A stretch of 64,000 nucleotides of DNA from Nonomuraea helvata (GCF_039535785.1 NZ_BAAAXV010000005.1:1426001-1490000); one strand, 5' to 3'; shown: positions 43,439 to 52,654, counted from the first letter of the stretch. A program made the numbers and translations. The notes: generated by a model not told the origin, from the sequence alone.

Positions 43439-44178
43439 TCCGGCCGTGGCGCGGTCGATACGCGGCGGGCTCGGTCGCCGTCGCCAGCCGAAACGAGGTG
43501 TGGGTCGCCGAGACCGGTGGTCCGGATGATTACGCGGGGGCCGCACTCCGTCGCTGGGATGGTGCCGCGTGGCGAAGGGTGCGCAAGCCGGCTCAGCTCG
43601 ACAGCCTCGATCTGGTGGAGGACGTCGCCGCGGCCGATCCTGGCGAAGTATGGGGGCTCTCCGTATACGGCCAGGGCTATGGCGAGCTCCGGGTGATACA
43701 CCGTGATGGCTCCCGCTGGGCGATGCTGCCCTCACCTTCGCCCTCCGTGTCGTTGCCGCAGCGCGAGCCCGGGTGGTGCGAGAACCCGTCGGAATCTGCG
43801 CTCTACCTCCGGGAACTGGCGTCCCGCGCCAGGAACGAAGTATGGTCCCTCGCCAGGATCGCCCGTTGCGGGAACGGCCCGACCGTGCGCGAAGTGGTCC
43901 TGCACTGGAACGGCACATCCTGGCAGGAGGCGAAGCTGCCGCTCGACTCGACGACGCAGCTCACCGAGATCCAGGCCGACAAGGTGGGCGGCGTGTGGAT
44001 CGGGGCCAATCCTGATCACGGCCAGTCGTATGTCCTCAATTTCCGAGAAGGGCGTTGGACGAGATCTACTCTCCATCGGGGGCGCGTGGGGCGCATCGTG
44101 TCGATACCGGGCGCCACCGGACTGTTGGTCCTGGCCCAGGAGGGGAAAGACACATACCTGATCTACGAGCTCAAATAG
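43411..44178 (+). CDS. propeller-repeat protein, 3' part of a frameshifted lipoprotein gene
   Basis: 255 residues in a frame different from 43070-43438. It lacks a signal peptide or lipobox of its own and continues the repeat pattern: ALRRWDGAAWRRV, VIHRDGSRWAML, VLHWNGTSWQEA, LNFREGRWTRS. The parts join naturally near 43430 (GGTGGTGATCC), suggesting a one-base indel. Either a recent pseudogene, a programmed frameshift or an assembly error. Confidence 0.65.
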   Translation: MATGRGPVVIRPWRGRYAAGSVAVASRNEVWVAETGGPDDYAGAALRRWDGAAWRRVRKPAQLDSLDLVEDVAAADPGEVWGLSVYGQGYGELRVIHRDGSRWAMLPSPSPSVSLPQREPGWCENPSESALYLRELASRARNEVWSLARIARCGNGPTVREVVLHWNGTSWQEAKLPLDSTTQLTEIQADKVGGVWIGANPDHGQSYVLNFREGRWTRSTLHRGRVGRIVSIPGATGLLVLAQEGKDTYLIYELK

Positions 44179-44257
44179 GGCAACGCCAGAGTGATGAAGG
44201 TCCTGTCCTTCGGGGCCGCGCGCCGAGGCCCGCCGGTGGGGCGGGCCTGGCGGTGCG

Positions 44258-45193
44258 TCAGTCGGCGAGGCCGTCCCATGGGCGGCGGTCAGGGCCGGCG
44301 GCCTGGCCCTCGGGGCAGTGGCGGCGGAAGTCGCACCAGGAGCAGATCGGCCCGGGATTGGGCGCGAACAGCTCGTCGACCTCCTCCGGCACCGCGGCGG
44401 GCCTGACGACCTGCCGCTCCCCCGACGTGGACGACCCCGGCCCCCGGCGGGAGGTGGCGCCTCCCTTGGCGGGTGGGCCGATGAGGGCGCGGTAGCGTTC
44501 GTCGGCCTCCGCCGCCTCGATCCCGAGCTCCTCCGCGCGCCGCAGATGGCGGGCGAGCGACTCCTCGGTGTGCCGCCACTCCACGATCTCGCCGGTGGGC
44601 AGGTGGTGGAGCTCGACCGTGCGGCAGGGCGTGCGCATCATCGTGGAGGCGGCGGCCGCGTACACGGCCAGGGCGAGCGACGAGCGGGCGTCGTCCTGGG
44701 TGAGCGGGCGGCGGCCGGTCTTGTAGTCGACCACGACCAGCTCGTCACCGCGCCGGTCGAGACGGTCGATGCGGCCGGAGACGGCGATGACCTTGGTACG
44801 GGTCGCGACCGTGCGCTCGACGCCCACAGGGTCGTCAGCGGGGTCTAATGTCGCGACATATCCGGAGACGAGGTCGCGCGCCCGGGCGAGCCAGTGCCCC
44901 GACTGCTCGGCGTCCCTGAAGCCCTCCGTGATCCACCCGTTTGTGAGCAGGATGGCGGCCGTCAGCGGGGTCCGGCGCTCGTACGGCTCCCGCCACCACC
45001 CTGCCAGGGCGTTGTGCACGCTCGCGCCGACGCTGTTGTGCGCCCAGGCGGGCCCCTTGGACGGCTGCGGCCGGTCCAGGTAGCTGAACCGGTAGCGGCG
45101 CCGGCAGTCGAGCCAGGCGTTCAACCGCGACGGCGTGCATGAATAGAGCCGCCGCGGCATCCCTTCCAACGGAAGCTGCTGCACTGTGTTCAT
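44258..45193 (-). CDS. RecB-family PD-(D/E)XK exonuclease with Fe-S cysteines
   Basis: 311 residues, Cas4/RecB-like nuclease domain standing alone. LYSCTPSRLNAWLDCRRRYRFSYL at the start (first cluster cysteine), SVGASVHNAL (helix with metal-binding His), SGRIDRLD and VVVDYKTGRRP (catalytic Asp and Lys), LALAVYAAAA, and the C-terminal CSWCDFRRHC completing a four-cysteine 4Fe-4S site. ATG at 45191-45193 is directly preceded by a hairpin of the dispersed element that includes GGAGG. Probably a DNA-repair nuclease. Confidence 0.88.
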   Translation of the reverse strand: MNTVQQLPLEGMPRRLYSCTPSRLNAWLDCRRRYRFSYLDRPQPSKGPAWAHNSVGASVHNALAGWWREPYERRTPLTAAILLTNGWITEGFRDAEQSGHWLARARDLVSGYVATLDPADDPVGVERTVATRTKVIAVSGRIDRLDRRGDELVVVDYKTGRRPLTQDDARSSLALAVYAAAASTMMRTPCRTVELHHLPTGEIVEWRHTEESLARHLRRAEELGIEAAEADERYRALIGPPAKGGATSRRGPGSSTSGERQVVRPAAVPEEVDELFAPNPGPICSWCDFRRHCPEGQAAGPDRRPWDGLAD

Positions 45194-45305
45194 GGCCTCC
45201 ACTCCGTGGAGGCGGCTCGGTCGCCGAGGAGCCGCCGCCTTCCCTCGTCGCTCTGGTCGCTCCGCTCCCGCCGCTCCTCAGTCCAGGCGGCGGCGCTCCC
45301 TCGCA
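45192..45305. repeat. dispersed ~115-bp structured element, copy 2
   Basis: Counterpart of 22672-22786. First stem GCCTCCAC-TCC-GTGGAGGC (45195-45213), second hairpin CTCGG-TCG-CCGAG, long-range GCCGCCGCCT/AGGCGGCGGC. Relative to copy 1 the first stem carries two compensatory pair changes (T:A to C:G and G:C to A:T). On the minus strand the stem touches the nuclease start codon and holds its ribosome site. Confidence 0.75.
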
Positions 45306-45307
45306 CC

Positions 45308-46024
45308 CTATTGGTCGTCCGGGTTGAGCTTGATCCCGGAGATCCTGGTGCCGTCGCTGAGCGGGCCGTCCTCGTCGCCGGCAGAGTCGCCGCGGGTCAG
45401 CGAGCCCGACACCCAGTCGTCGAAGTGCGGCTCCAGGTCGCCGATCGTGACCTCGTCACCGTGGACGGCCAGCACCCGCGTGTCGCCGGGCAGCGTGAAC
45501 AGCCGCCCGCCGATCGAGGTGAGCTGGTCGGCCAGGGCGGGGTATTCGCCGCCCAGCTTGCCGGGGCCGTCGGCCTGCAGGGCCTTGCCGGTGAACACGG
45601 CCCCGAGCGCCTCGCAGTAGAGCGAGACGCCGCCGGGCGTGACGCCGGGCGTCTCCAGGACGTCGAGCTGGACGTCGGCGACCTCGAAGACGCCGTCGTC
45701 CTCCATGTCGATGTCGGGCCAGGTCTCGCGCCAGGTCTCCCGCCACAGGGGCTTGTCCTTGGGGTGCAGGGCGACCACGGCCTCGTCTCTGCTGGCCACC
45801 TCGATGGCGGCGGAGACGTGGTCGGGCAGGCCCGCCGTGCAGATGACGGCGAGCACTTCACGCTCGCCCACCTGCTCCAGGATCTTCTCGGCGTCACGCG
45901 CCGCGTCGACAACGATCACTTCGTCGTCGTCGCCGACGATCCAGGTGTTGTTCTCGACCTTGTGCTCGGTGCCGTCTATTTCGACGACGCCCTCGGTCAC
46001 CACTCGCTCGATACGCGCTGTCAC
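45308..46024 (-). CDS. metallo-beta-lactamase-fold protein with lost metal ligands
   Basis: 238 residues. Overall MBL fold order is clear (NNTWIVGDDDEVIVVDAA; ETPGVTPGGVSLYC; VFTGKALQADGPG; VLAVHGDEVTIGDLEPH). The metal motif HxHxDH is CTAGLPDH here, the next His (TPGHTPG) is Val, and the bridging Asp (FTGD) is Lys. Catalysis by the usual di-metal site is therefore unlikely. GTG at 46022-46024 is preferred as start; the upstream frame to 46099 is not supported. Just downstream lies the dispersed element and the RecB-like nuclease. Confidence 0.82.
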   Translation of the reverse strand: MTARIERVVTEGVVEIDGTEHKVENNTWIVGDDDEVIVVDAARDAEKILEQVGEREVLAVICTAGLPDHVSAAIEVASRDEAVVALHPKDKPLWRETWRETWPDIDMEDDGVFEVADVQLDVLETPGVTPGGVSLYCEALGAVFTGKALQADGPGKLGGEYPALADQLTSIGGRLFTLPGDTRVLAVHGDEVTIGDLEPHFDDWVSGSLTRGDSAGDEDGPLSDGTRISGIKLNPDDQ

Positions 46025-46067
46025 GCTTCCGAACTTTAGTCCGTCTGCCTCAGAGCGCGAATCGAGC

Positions 46068-46721
46068 TCAGTCCTCGAGTCGCGGAGAGAACGCACCAAA
46101 CGGGATATCCAGGTCGTGATCCCGTACGTCGAGCAGTGACAGCTCGGCGAGCGCGATCATGCAACCGGCGTCGGCGGGCCACGCGATGGCCCACAGCCAG
46201 TTGCCCATCGCCTCGCCCGCGTAGACGGCCCGGTCATCGGCGCCGCCCACGCACCAGAGCGCGGTGGGATGCCCGAGCACATCGATCTTGGCGTTCGGAG
46301 GACCCGAGTCGAACCCCTCGCCGGGGTCAGGGCCGTCGAGTCCGGCGAAGGCCGCGCCGAGCCCGACGCCCGGCTCCTCCGCGATGACGAGCAGATCGGC
46401 GGGTCCTTCCAGCAGCGAGGGTCCCGTCAGCGCGACCACGCTGGCACGGGCACCGGTGCGCTGGTCCCCCACCTCGCCGAACCCCGTCACCAGCCAGCCG
46501 GCGGGCAGCGGCCAGGGCAGCCACACGGGCACCACCGCGCTCTTGCGTATGGCCTCCAGCGCCGTACTGGTCGGCGGCCAAGGAGGCTGATACGGGAGGA
46601 CATCGCCGTGCGCGTCACATCGGAACGCGCTCGACCATGCACTCGGCCCGTGAAGCGGGCCAAAACACCGTGGACAGGTTGGAGCCGCTCTCACAACTAC
46701 CCACGGTGCTTTCTCCGGCAC
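46068..46721 (-). CDS. DUF6758-like conserved actinobacterial protein
   Basis: 217 residues. The N-terminus has a zinc-ribbon-like CPRCFGPL...FRCDAHGDV, followed by a Pro-rich link and a compact domain with VWLPWPLPAGWLVTGFGEV and LWAIAWPADAG near the end. No enzymatic motif recognised. Conserved in Streptomyces and relatives. The start region overlaps nothing; it is divergent from the NUDIX gene, sharing ~47 bp. Confidence 0.75.
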   Translation of the reverse strand: MPEKAPWVVVRAAPTCPRCFGPLHGPSAWSSAFRCDAHGDVLPYQPPWPPTSTALEAIRKSAVVPVWLPWPLPAGWLVTGFGEVGDQRTGARASVVALTGPSLLEGPADLLVIAEEPGVGLGAAFAGLDGPDPGEGFDSGPPNAKIDVLGHPTALWCVGGADDRAVYAGEAMGNWLWAIAWPADAGCMIALAELSLLDVRDHDLDIPFGAFSPRLED

Positions 46722-46768
46722 CGGCCCGTCAAGGGCGCTTCTCGTTGTCCCGTCGTAATCTTGGTCAT

Positions 46769-47164
46769 GTGCGCGTAAATTGTGTCGGCGCGATAATTTT
46801 CGATGCCTCCGACCGGCTGCTTCTCGTCAAACGAGGACGTCCGCCCGGCGTGGGCCTGTGGTCCATCCCCGGCGGCCGGCTGGAGCCCGGCGAGAGCGAC
46901 GCCGACGGCCTGCGGCGCGAGGTCCTGGAGGAGACCGGGCTGCGGGTGGACGTGGGCCGCCTGGCCGGCACGGTGGACCGTCCCGGCCTCGGCGGGGCCA
47001 CGTACGTGATCCGCGACTACCTCGCCGGCGTGACGGGAGGCGTCCCGACCGCCGGCGACGACGCCGCCGACGTGCGCTGGTGCGACATGGAGGAGCTGGT
47101 ACGGCTGCCGCTCTCCGAAGGGCTCCTCGAGTCGCTCACCGGCTGGGGCGTGCTTCCCCGCTGA
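46769..47164 (+). CDS. NUDIX hydrolase
   Basis: 131 residues, minimal NUDIX fold. VNCVGAIIFDASDRLLLVKRG leads to GGRLEPGE...REVLEETGL (complete NUDIX box at about residues 35-57). GTG at 46769 is chosen because the fold begins immediately there; no good ribosome site. MutT/ADP-ribose-type; substrate not predictable. Its stop abuts the stop of the large convergent gene. Confidence 0.85.
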   Translation: MRVNCVGAIIFDASDRLLLVKRGRPPGVGLWSIPGGRLEPGESDADGLRREVLEETGLRVDVGRLAGTVDRPGLGGATYVIRDYLAGVTGGVPTAGDDAADVRWCDMEELVRLPLSEGLLESLTGWGVLPR

Positions 47165-50100
47165 CTATCTGTTCGAGGTGAGGCTGGAGGTCCACAGGAT
47201 CAGGTGATCGGCGTTGTACGTCGTGGACCGGCCCAGCGCCACCACCTCCGACCCCGACACCGCCACGGCCGAGAGCCACTGCGCCCCCTGCCCGGCCAGC
47301 CGGTCCTTCGTCAGCGCCATACGGTTCCACGACAGCCCGTCCTGCGAGGTCCAGGCGGCGCTGTCGCCTTCGCCGGGAACGCCGTGCCAGCCTACGGCCA
47401 CCAGGCCCTCGTCAGCCGCGGCCAGGTCGTACACCGCCGCCGCCTGATCCGTGGGCAGCCAGGCCGTCTGCCAGCTCTCGCCGTCGTCGTCCGAGACGGC
47501 CGCGAACGCGCGCCGAGAGCCGCCCGTCACGGCCGTGCCGATGGCCACCAGCTTGCCCTGATAAGTCGTGACCCGTCGGAGTCCGGCCGCGGTGGCGTCC
47601 GGTGGCGTCACGCGCTTGCGCGAGCTCCAGTTCACGCCGTCCGGGGAGTACCAGACCACGCTGCTCTCCTGGTCGGCGCCGCCGGAGCCGCCCACCGCCA
47701 CGTAGCCGTCCCCGGTGGCGACGGCGTCGTGGATCCGCACCCCGGAGCCGCCCTGCGGCAGCTTCTTCGACCTGGTGAACTTCCGCAGGTCAGGGGTGAA
47801 CCACAGGGCGGCGCGCGTCGTGCCCGCCTGGTCCCTGGACTCGCCCGCCAGCACGTACCCCTTCTTGCCCGCCGTCACCACGTGGGTCTCCAGGTAGGGG
47901 TCGTTCGGGTTGCGGGCCAGGTCGCCGGTGACGTTCACCTGCCGCCAGCTCTCGCCGTCGTCGGAGGCGACGAGGAGAGGGTCGGTGACGGCCACGTTCG
48001 TCTCGGTGGCGCCGACGGCGAGCCAGCCTCGGCTTCCGTGGGCCACGTCCTCCAGCGACTGCCTGCCGGGGCCGCCGAGGCTCATGGACTTCCAGCTCCG
48101 CCAGTCTCTGATCGTCCACAGGCCGGCGTCGCCCGAGGCCGAGCCGACGGCTACGTACCTGCCGCCGGAAGTGGCCAGCGCGCTGGTCTCGCGCGCGATC
48201 CTGGTCAGGCCCTCGACCTGGCCGAGCTGCACGCGCGAGGCGTTGCCGCGCTGGGGCGAGGCCACGAGCACGAGCTGGTTGTCGACGTCGGAGGCCGCCT
48301 GGTCGCCGCCCGCGAACAGGGTGCCGCCGTCGGAGATCGTGAACCCGCGCAGCGTCGCCCCCGTCAGGTCGCCGAGGTCCGTCCGTTTGGTCCACTGGCG
48401 CCCGTCGGTACTGGTCTGCACGGAGTAGCGGCCGAGGGTGGCCTGCGAGACGGCCGCGACGCCCGACGGGTAGGAGATCAACGTCTCGACGCCGGGGCTC
48501 TCGCCGCTCACGCCGGCCATGGAGCCGCACTGCGACCACTGCGCCCCGGTCGGGGAGCAGTAGACGCGGGTGTCGCCCGCGGGCGTGCGCTTGCGCCACG
48601 GCGCCAGCACGAAGCCCTTGGGCAGCACGGCCACCGTCCCGGTACGCGGCATCGCCTCGAGGAGCAGGAAGTCGGTCGCTTGCCAGTCGCGTCCGCCGTC
48701 GGCCGAACGGAGCACCCGCGATCCCTCGCCGACCGCGGGGGCTCCGATGGCCACGACCGTGTCGCCCTTGGCGACGACCGCCTTGATCTCGCGTACCTCC
48801 AGCTCTCTTGTCTCGACCCGCTCCCACGTCCTGCCGTCGGCGGAGCGCCAGGCCGCCGGGCCCGTCCCGCCGTCGTCTCCTGTCGTACGTCCCACCGCCA
48901 CGAACCCGGACGCCGTCCTGGCGATGTCGTTGATCTGGTCACCGGCCCTGAACGCGGCCAGCCCGGACGCCTCCACGGCCGTCCAGCTGAACCCGTCGGT
49001 GCTGGTCCACAGGCCGCGCTCGGACCCGCCGTCCCCGCCGGCGGCCAGCCAGCGCCCGTTGCCGCCGACGACCCGCTGGACCGTGGGGGTGGAGGCGCCG
49101 TTGACCTGGCCGAGCTGCCAGTTCTTGCCTCCGTCGGGCGAGAACAGGAAGAGCGGGCGCGGTGTCGGGCTCGTCGTGTCGCTGCCGACCGCCACCACCG
49201 CGCGGCCGACGGAGGTCATGTCGTTGAGCTTCTGGTTGGCGCCGTCGCCGGCCGCGGGGACGGTGAACAGGTCGTCTCCCGATCGCCCGGTGCCCGCCTC
49301 CAGCCGCAGGCCGGGGGCCTCGTCGTCGGTCCACTGCCACACGAGCACGCCCGCGGCCACCAGGACCGCCACGGCCAGCGACAGGACGACGGGGACGGCC
49401 CTGCTGCGGTGGCGTACGGGGCTGGATCGGCGCAGGGCGGCCGGGGCAGGGCCTCTGTGGTGCCTGCCGCTCGAGCCCTGCGGGCGCGGCGGGCCGGTGG
49501 CCACGAGGAGGTCGGGCCGCGTGGGCCGCCCTGCCGGCGGCCGCCCGACCCGCCGCACCTCGGGCTCGCCGTCCCGGAGCTCACCGTCCTCGGGCTCGCT
49601 GTCCCTGGGCTCACCGTTCTCGGGCTCGCCGTCCTCGCCGTGCCGCCCCTCGGACTCGGTCGGCTCCTCGTCCTGCTCCGGAGCCGTCCGCTCCACCGGG
49701 TACACCAGCCGGTACGGAGGCTCCCTCCGAGGCGCGGTCTCCTGTTCCCCGGGCTCGGAGGAGGACGCGGACGCGGGCTCGGCGGGAGGCGCGGCGTCCG
49801 CCTGCGGCACGTCGGGACGGGCCTTCTCCTCGGGAGGATGGACGGGCGCGCCGGCCACGAGCTTGTCGGGACGGTTGACGATGCGGCGGGGGCGGCGGCG
49901 CGGCTCGGCCTCGGGCTCCGCCGTCGGAGAGCTGTACGGCCTGCGCCCCTTGGGCGGCTCCGGCGGCTCGTCCTCCGGGACGGGGGCGGCGAAGGGCGGC
50001 ATGCCCCAGGGCGAGGTCAGCGGTAAGCCGCGCGCCCGATCGTCGGTGGGACCCGGGGGTGAATGGCGGATCCTCGGCTCTTCCGAAGAGTGCGGTTCAG

Positions 50101-50170
50101 ACGCGCCCTCAGGACGCGGGTCGTCGTCACCATGCGGTCGCCGAGGCGGTTCGCTGGGGCCGGAGGCCAC
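47165..50170 (-). CDS. large membrane-anchored protein with extracellular BNR/Asp-box propeller
   Basis: 1001 residues. A ~265-residue cytoplasmic part, disordered and rich in Pro, Glu and Arg, with an octapeptide-like acidic repeat (GEPENGEPRDSEPEDGELRDGEP spread over 184-206). One membrane helix at about 267-286 (VPVVLSLAVAVLVAAGVLVW). Then ~700 residues outside with at least ten Asp-box-type repeats, for example LWTSTDGFSW, WRSADGRTWE, VLRSADGGRDW, TSTDGRQW, VASDDGESW, WYSPDGVNW, WTSQDGLSW. Such repeats build propellers of sialidase or photosystem assembly type, but no catalytic residues are identifiable. Possibly a cell-surface sensor or binding protein. Confidence 0.82.
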   Translation of the reverse strand: MASGPSEPPRRPHGDDDPRPEGASEPHSSEEPRIRHSPPGPTDDRARGLPLTSPWGMPPFAAPVPEDEPPEPPKGRRPYSSPTAEPEAEPRRRPRRIVNRPDKLVAGAPVHPPEEKARPDVPQADAAPPAEPASASSSEPGEQETAPRREPPYRLVYPVERTAPEQDEEPTESEGRHGEDGEPENGEPRDSEPEDGELRDGEPEVRRVGRPPAGRPTRPDLLVATGPPRPQGSSGRHHRGPAPAALRRSSPVRHRSRAVPVVLSLAVAVLVAAGVLVWQWTDDEAPGLRLEAGTGRSGDDLFTVPAAGDGANQKLNDMTSVGRAVVAVGSDTTSPTPRPLFLFSPDGGKNWQLGQVNGASTPTVQRVVGGNGRWLAAGGDGGSERGLWTSTDGFSWTAVEASGLAAFRAGDQINDIARTASGFVAVGRTTGDDGGTGPAAWRSADGRTWERVETRELEVREIKAVVAKGDTVVAIGAPAVGEGSRVLRSADGGRDWQATDFLLLEAMPRTGTVAVLPKGFVLAPWRKRTPAGDTRVYCSPTGAQWSQCGSMAGVSGESPGVETLISYPSGVAAVSQATLGRYSVQTSTDGRQWTKRTDLGDLTGATLRGFTISDGGTLFAGGDQAASDVDNQLVLVASPQRGNASRVQLGQVEGLTRIARETSALATSGGRYVAVGSASGDAGLWTIRDWRSWKSMSLGGPGRQSLEDVAHGSRGWLAVGATETNVAVTDPLLVASDDGESWRQVNVTGDLARNPNDPYLETHVVTAGKKGYVLAGESRDQAGTTRAALWFTPDLRKFTRSKKLPQGGSGVRIHDAVATGDGYVAVGGSGGADQESSVVWYSPDGVNWSSRKRVTPPDATAAGLRRVTTYQGKLVAIGTAVTGGSRRAFAAVSDDDGESWQTAWLPTDQAAAVYDLAAADEGLVAVGWHGVPGEGDSAAWTSQDGLSWNRMALTKDRLAGQGAQWLSAVAVSGSEVVALGRSTTYNADHLILWTSSLTSNR

Positions 50171-50308
50171 GCGCCGTACCTCCTATTGGTCGAACTTGTC
50201 GTACGGGTGGAATCAGGACGCTGTCCCGTTCCACAGGAACCAGACCAGCATGACTCAGTCGGAATAGCGAGACCTCTCTAGCGAGATTCCCGGCACCCCG
50301 CGCCCGAT

Positions 50309-51346
50309 TCAGACGGAAACGTTGGTAATTGACCGCTTCTTAGCTATATACAACACACCAAACGCATACACCCCGAGCTGCACCACCGTTCCCGACAACG
50401 CCTCCCAGGGAACCGGCGTCGCCCCCTGGCTCAGCGCGTCCTGCAGCTTCCCCGCCGCGGCGGCGAGCCCGAAGGCCAGCAGGTTGTTCAGGACGTGCAG
50501 GGCGATCCCCGCCTCCAGCCCGCCGGTCCGCACCGTCAGCAGGCCCATGACGGCCCCGAACCCGAACACGTCGACCAGTCCGGCCCACGAGTACCCATGC
50601 AACGACATGAACAGCGCCGAGCCGAGCAGAATGGACCAGATCGGATTACGCACGTGCACGCCCATCGCCTGCACGAACCACCCGCGGAAGACGTACTCCT
50701 CCGCGGCCGCCTGGAACGGCACCAGCAGGACGATCACGATGAGCGCGGGCAGGAAGCCGGACCATCCCGCCCAGCCGAACAGATCGGCGTCCTCGCCGGA
50801 CAGCGTCAGCACGAGGGCCTGTGTGCCCTGCCCGAGCACCAGCGCCAGCAGAGCCAGCCCGAGGCAGCTCAGCAGCCAGGACCAGCGCAGCCGCCCGGCC
50901 ACGGACGAGAGCGTGCCGGGGCGCCTGCGCTGGACGAGCGCCGCCGTGCCCTGCACCAGCAGGACCATCGGAGCCAGCGACAGCAACAGCACGCTCAGCG
51001 AGAGCACCGGATCGCCGAACAGCGCGCCCTCGACGTTGGGCGGCGGCGGGATGCGCAGGAACATCGACACCGCCCAGCCGACCCCCACCATCACCACGCT
51101 GAGCCCGATGTATCCCACGGCGATGATCAGCGTGCCCGTGATCGCCCGCCAGGGCTCCACCGCGGTGGTCCTGGCGAGGTGGTCGTAACGCACCCCTCGA
51201 GGCATCGGCAGGAACCAGGCCGGCGGAGGAGGGGGCGGCGCGTACGAGTGGACCGGCGGCTGAGGGCCATGGCCGTACGGAGGCTGCTGCCCCGGGAAAT
51301 TCTCCTGCACCCATCCATTCTGTCCGCCTGATGCGCAATAGTTCAC
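50309..51346 (-). CDS. CPBP-family intramembrane metalloprotease
   Basis: 345 residues. A Pro-rich cytoplasmic N-terminus (~60 residues) is followed by about eight membrane helices. The CAAX-protease/bacteriocin-processing motifs are complete: AAEEYVFRGWF (motif 1, EExxxR), FMSLHGY (motif 2, His), and LHVLNNLLAF (motif 3, HxxxN). Related to Rce1-type glutamate proteases; bacterial substrates are mostly unknown. The start could also be further downstream, because the first 40 residues are low complexity. Confidence 0.9.
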   Translation of the reverse strand: MNYCASGGQNGWVQENFPGQQPPYGHGPQPPVHSYAPPPPPPAWFLPMPRGVRYDHLARTTAVEPWRAITGTLIIAVGYIGLSVVMVGVGWAVSMFLRIPPPPNVEGALFGDPVLSLSVLLLSLAPMVLLVQGTAALVQRRRPGTLSSVAGRLRWSWLLSCLGLALLALVLGQGTQALVLTLSGEDADLFGWAGWSGFLPALIVIVLLVPFQAAAEEYVFRGWFVQAMGVHVRNPIWSILLGSALFMSLHGYSWAGLVDVFGFGAVMGLLTVRTGGLEAGIALHVLNNLLAFGLAAAAGKLQDALSQGATPVPWEALSGTVVQLGVYAFGVLYIAKKRSITNVSV

Positions 51347-51410
51347 AGACGGTCCTCTGATTTAGGCGGATGCTCGGAGTCGTACGGCATTTCGACCCTG
51401 GGAGCAGTCC

Positions 51411-52115
51411 ATGTCAAGGCTGGGACCTGTCATCACCCTCACGGCGGGGGCTGTGCTCGCCGTGGGGCTGGGTGTCGCCAGCGTCATCGCGACACCGGCG
51501 GCCAGAAACGAGGCCGCCAACACCGCCGCGGAGGCACCACCCGCCACCGAGAACGCCGCGGAACCCACGACGGAGGCACAGACCGCCGCGCCCACGGCGG
51601 AGCAAACGGCGCCGAAGAAGATCCCCAAGGCGGACTACGGAGGCTACGTCAAGGGCAACGGCGGCCTCATCGCGCTCTCGGTCAGAGACGGCAAGGCCAT
51701 CGGCTACTTCTGCGACGGCAAGGCCGAGGCCTGGTTCAAGGGCACGGAGTCGGACGGCGAACTGCGGCTAGCCGGGTTCGGCGGCGCCAAGGTCACCGCC
51801 GATCTGGGCGGCGGCCGGGCCAAGGGCTGGGTCGCGATCGGTGACCACAAGTGGAGCTTCGTCGCGCCCACGGTGGTCAAGCCGTCGGGCCTGTACCGGG
51901 CCACCGCGATCGTCAGGGGCGCCAAGCTGAGGGCCGGCTGGATCGTGCTGAAGAGCCCCAAGGGCGGCTTCACCCAGGTCGGCGCCGCGTTCGAGGGCGA
52001 CACGCAGGTGCCGATCCCGCAGTTGCGGGGCGAACGGCCCACGGCGCCCGTGACCGTCGCCGGCACCACGCTCTACCCGAAGGACGTGGACGGCTTCATC
52101 GAGGAGATGCAATGA
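51411..52115 (+). CDS. exported hypothetical protein, coupled to DUF6529 gene
   Basis: 234 residues. N-terminal hydrophobic segment (VITLTAGAVLAVGLGVASVIA), an Ala/Thr/Glu-rich linker, then a beta-rich domain (GYFCDGKAEAWFKG, GWVAIGDHKWSFV). No recognised enzyme motif. The stop overlaps the start of the DUF6529 membrane protein (ATGA), suggesting a shared function at the membrane. ATG at 51411 has GGGAGCAGTCC upstream. Confidence 0.72.
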   Translation: MSRLGPVITLTAGAVLAVGLGVASVIATPAARNEAANTAAEAPPATENAAEPTTEAQTAAPTAEQTAPKKIPKADYGGYVKGNGGLIALSVRDGKAIGYFCDGKAEAWFKGTESDGELRLAGFGGAKVTADLGGGRAKGWVAIGDHKWSFVAPTVVKPSGLYRATAIVRGAKLRAGWIVLKSPKGGFTQVGAAFEGDTQVPIPQLRGERPTAPVTVAGTTLYPKDVDGFIEEMQ

Positions 52116-52654
52116 CCGCCGTACCCCAGCCATCGCGCAGCCTGACCCCGCTCCTCGTGCCGCTGCTGGCCGGCGGCCTCGCGGCGCTCGCGCTCGGCGT
52201 CTACGGACGGGTGCACACGCCCACCGGGTTCGCCGTGGGCGTGGCCGGGTTCTCCGCCGCGCTGCCGATGAAGGCGTGGCTGACGACGGGCGCGTTCGTC
52301 CTGGCGATCGTGCAGGTCGTCTCGGCCCTGTCGATGTGGGGCAGGCTCGGGATCACCATCCCGCCCGCCGTGCACCGCTGGTCGGGACGGCTGGCGTTCC
52401 TGCTCACGATCCCCGTCGCCTTTCACTGCCTCTACGCCCTGGGCCTGCAGTACGACGTACCGCGCGTGCTCGCGCACTCGTTGCTCGGCTGCTTCTTCTA
52501 CGGCGTGTTCACCGCGAAGATGCTGGCGCTGCCCAAGCGCGACGCGCCCGGCTGGACGCTGCCGGTGCTCGGCGGGCTGGCGTTCACCGCGCTGATCGGG
52601 ATCTGGCTGACGTCGTCGTTCTGGTTCTTCACCGCCATCGGGCTCAAGGTGTGA
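52112..52654 (+). CDS. DUF6529-type integral membrane protein
   Basis: 180 residues, five predicted membrane helices. Conserved histidines in VHRWSGRLA, AFHCLYALG and LAHSLLGC lie within helices in positions suggestive of a b-type heme, like cytochrome b561 or ferric-reductase-like proteins; this is inference. Starts at ATG 52112 overlapping the previous stop. Overlaps the convergent lyase gene by 11 bp. Confidence 0.78.
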   Translation: MTAVPQPSRSLTPLLVPLLAGGLAALALGVYGRVHTPTGFAVGVAGFSAALPMKAWLTTGAFVLAIVQVVSALSMWGRLGITIPPAVHRWSGRLAFLLTIPVAFHCLYALGLQYDVPRVLAHSLLGCFFYGVFTAKMLALPKRDAPGWTLPVLGGLAFTALIGIWLTSSFWFFTAIGLKV

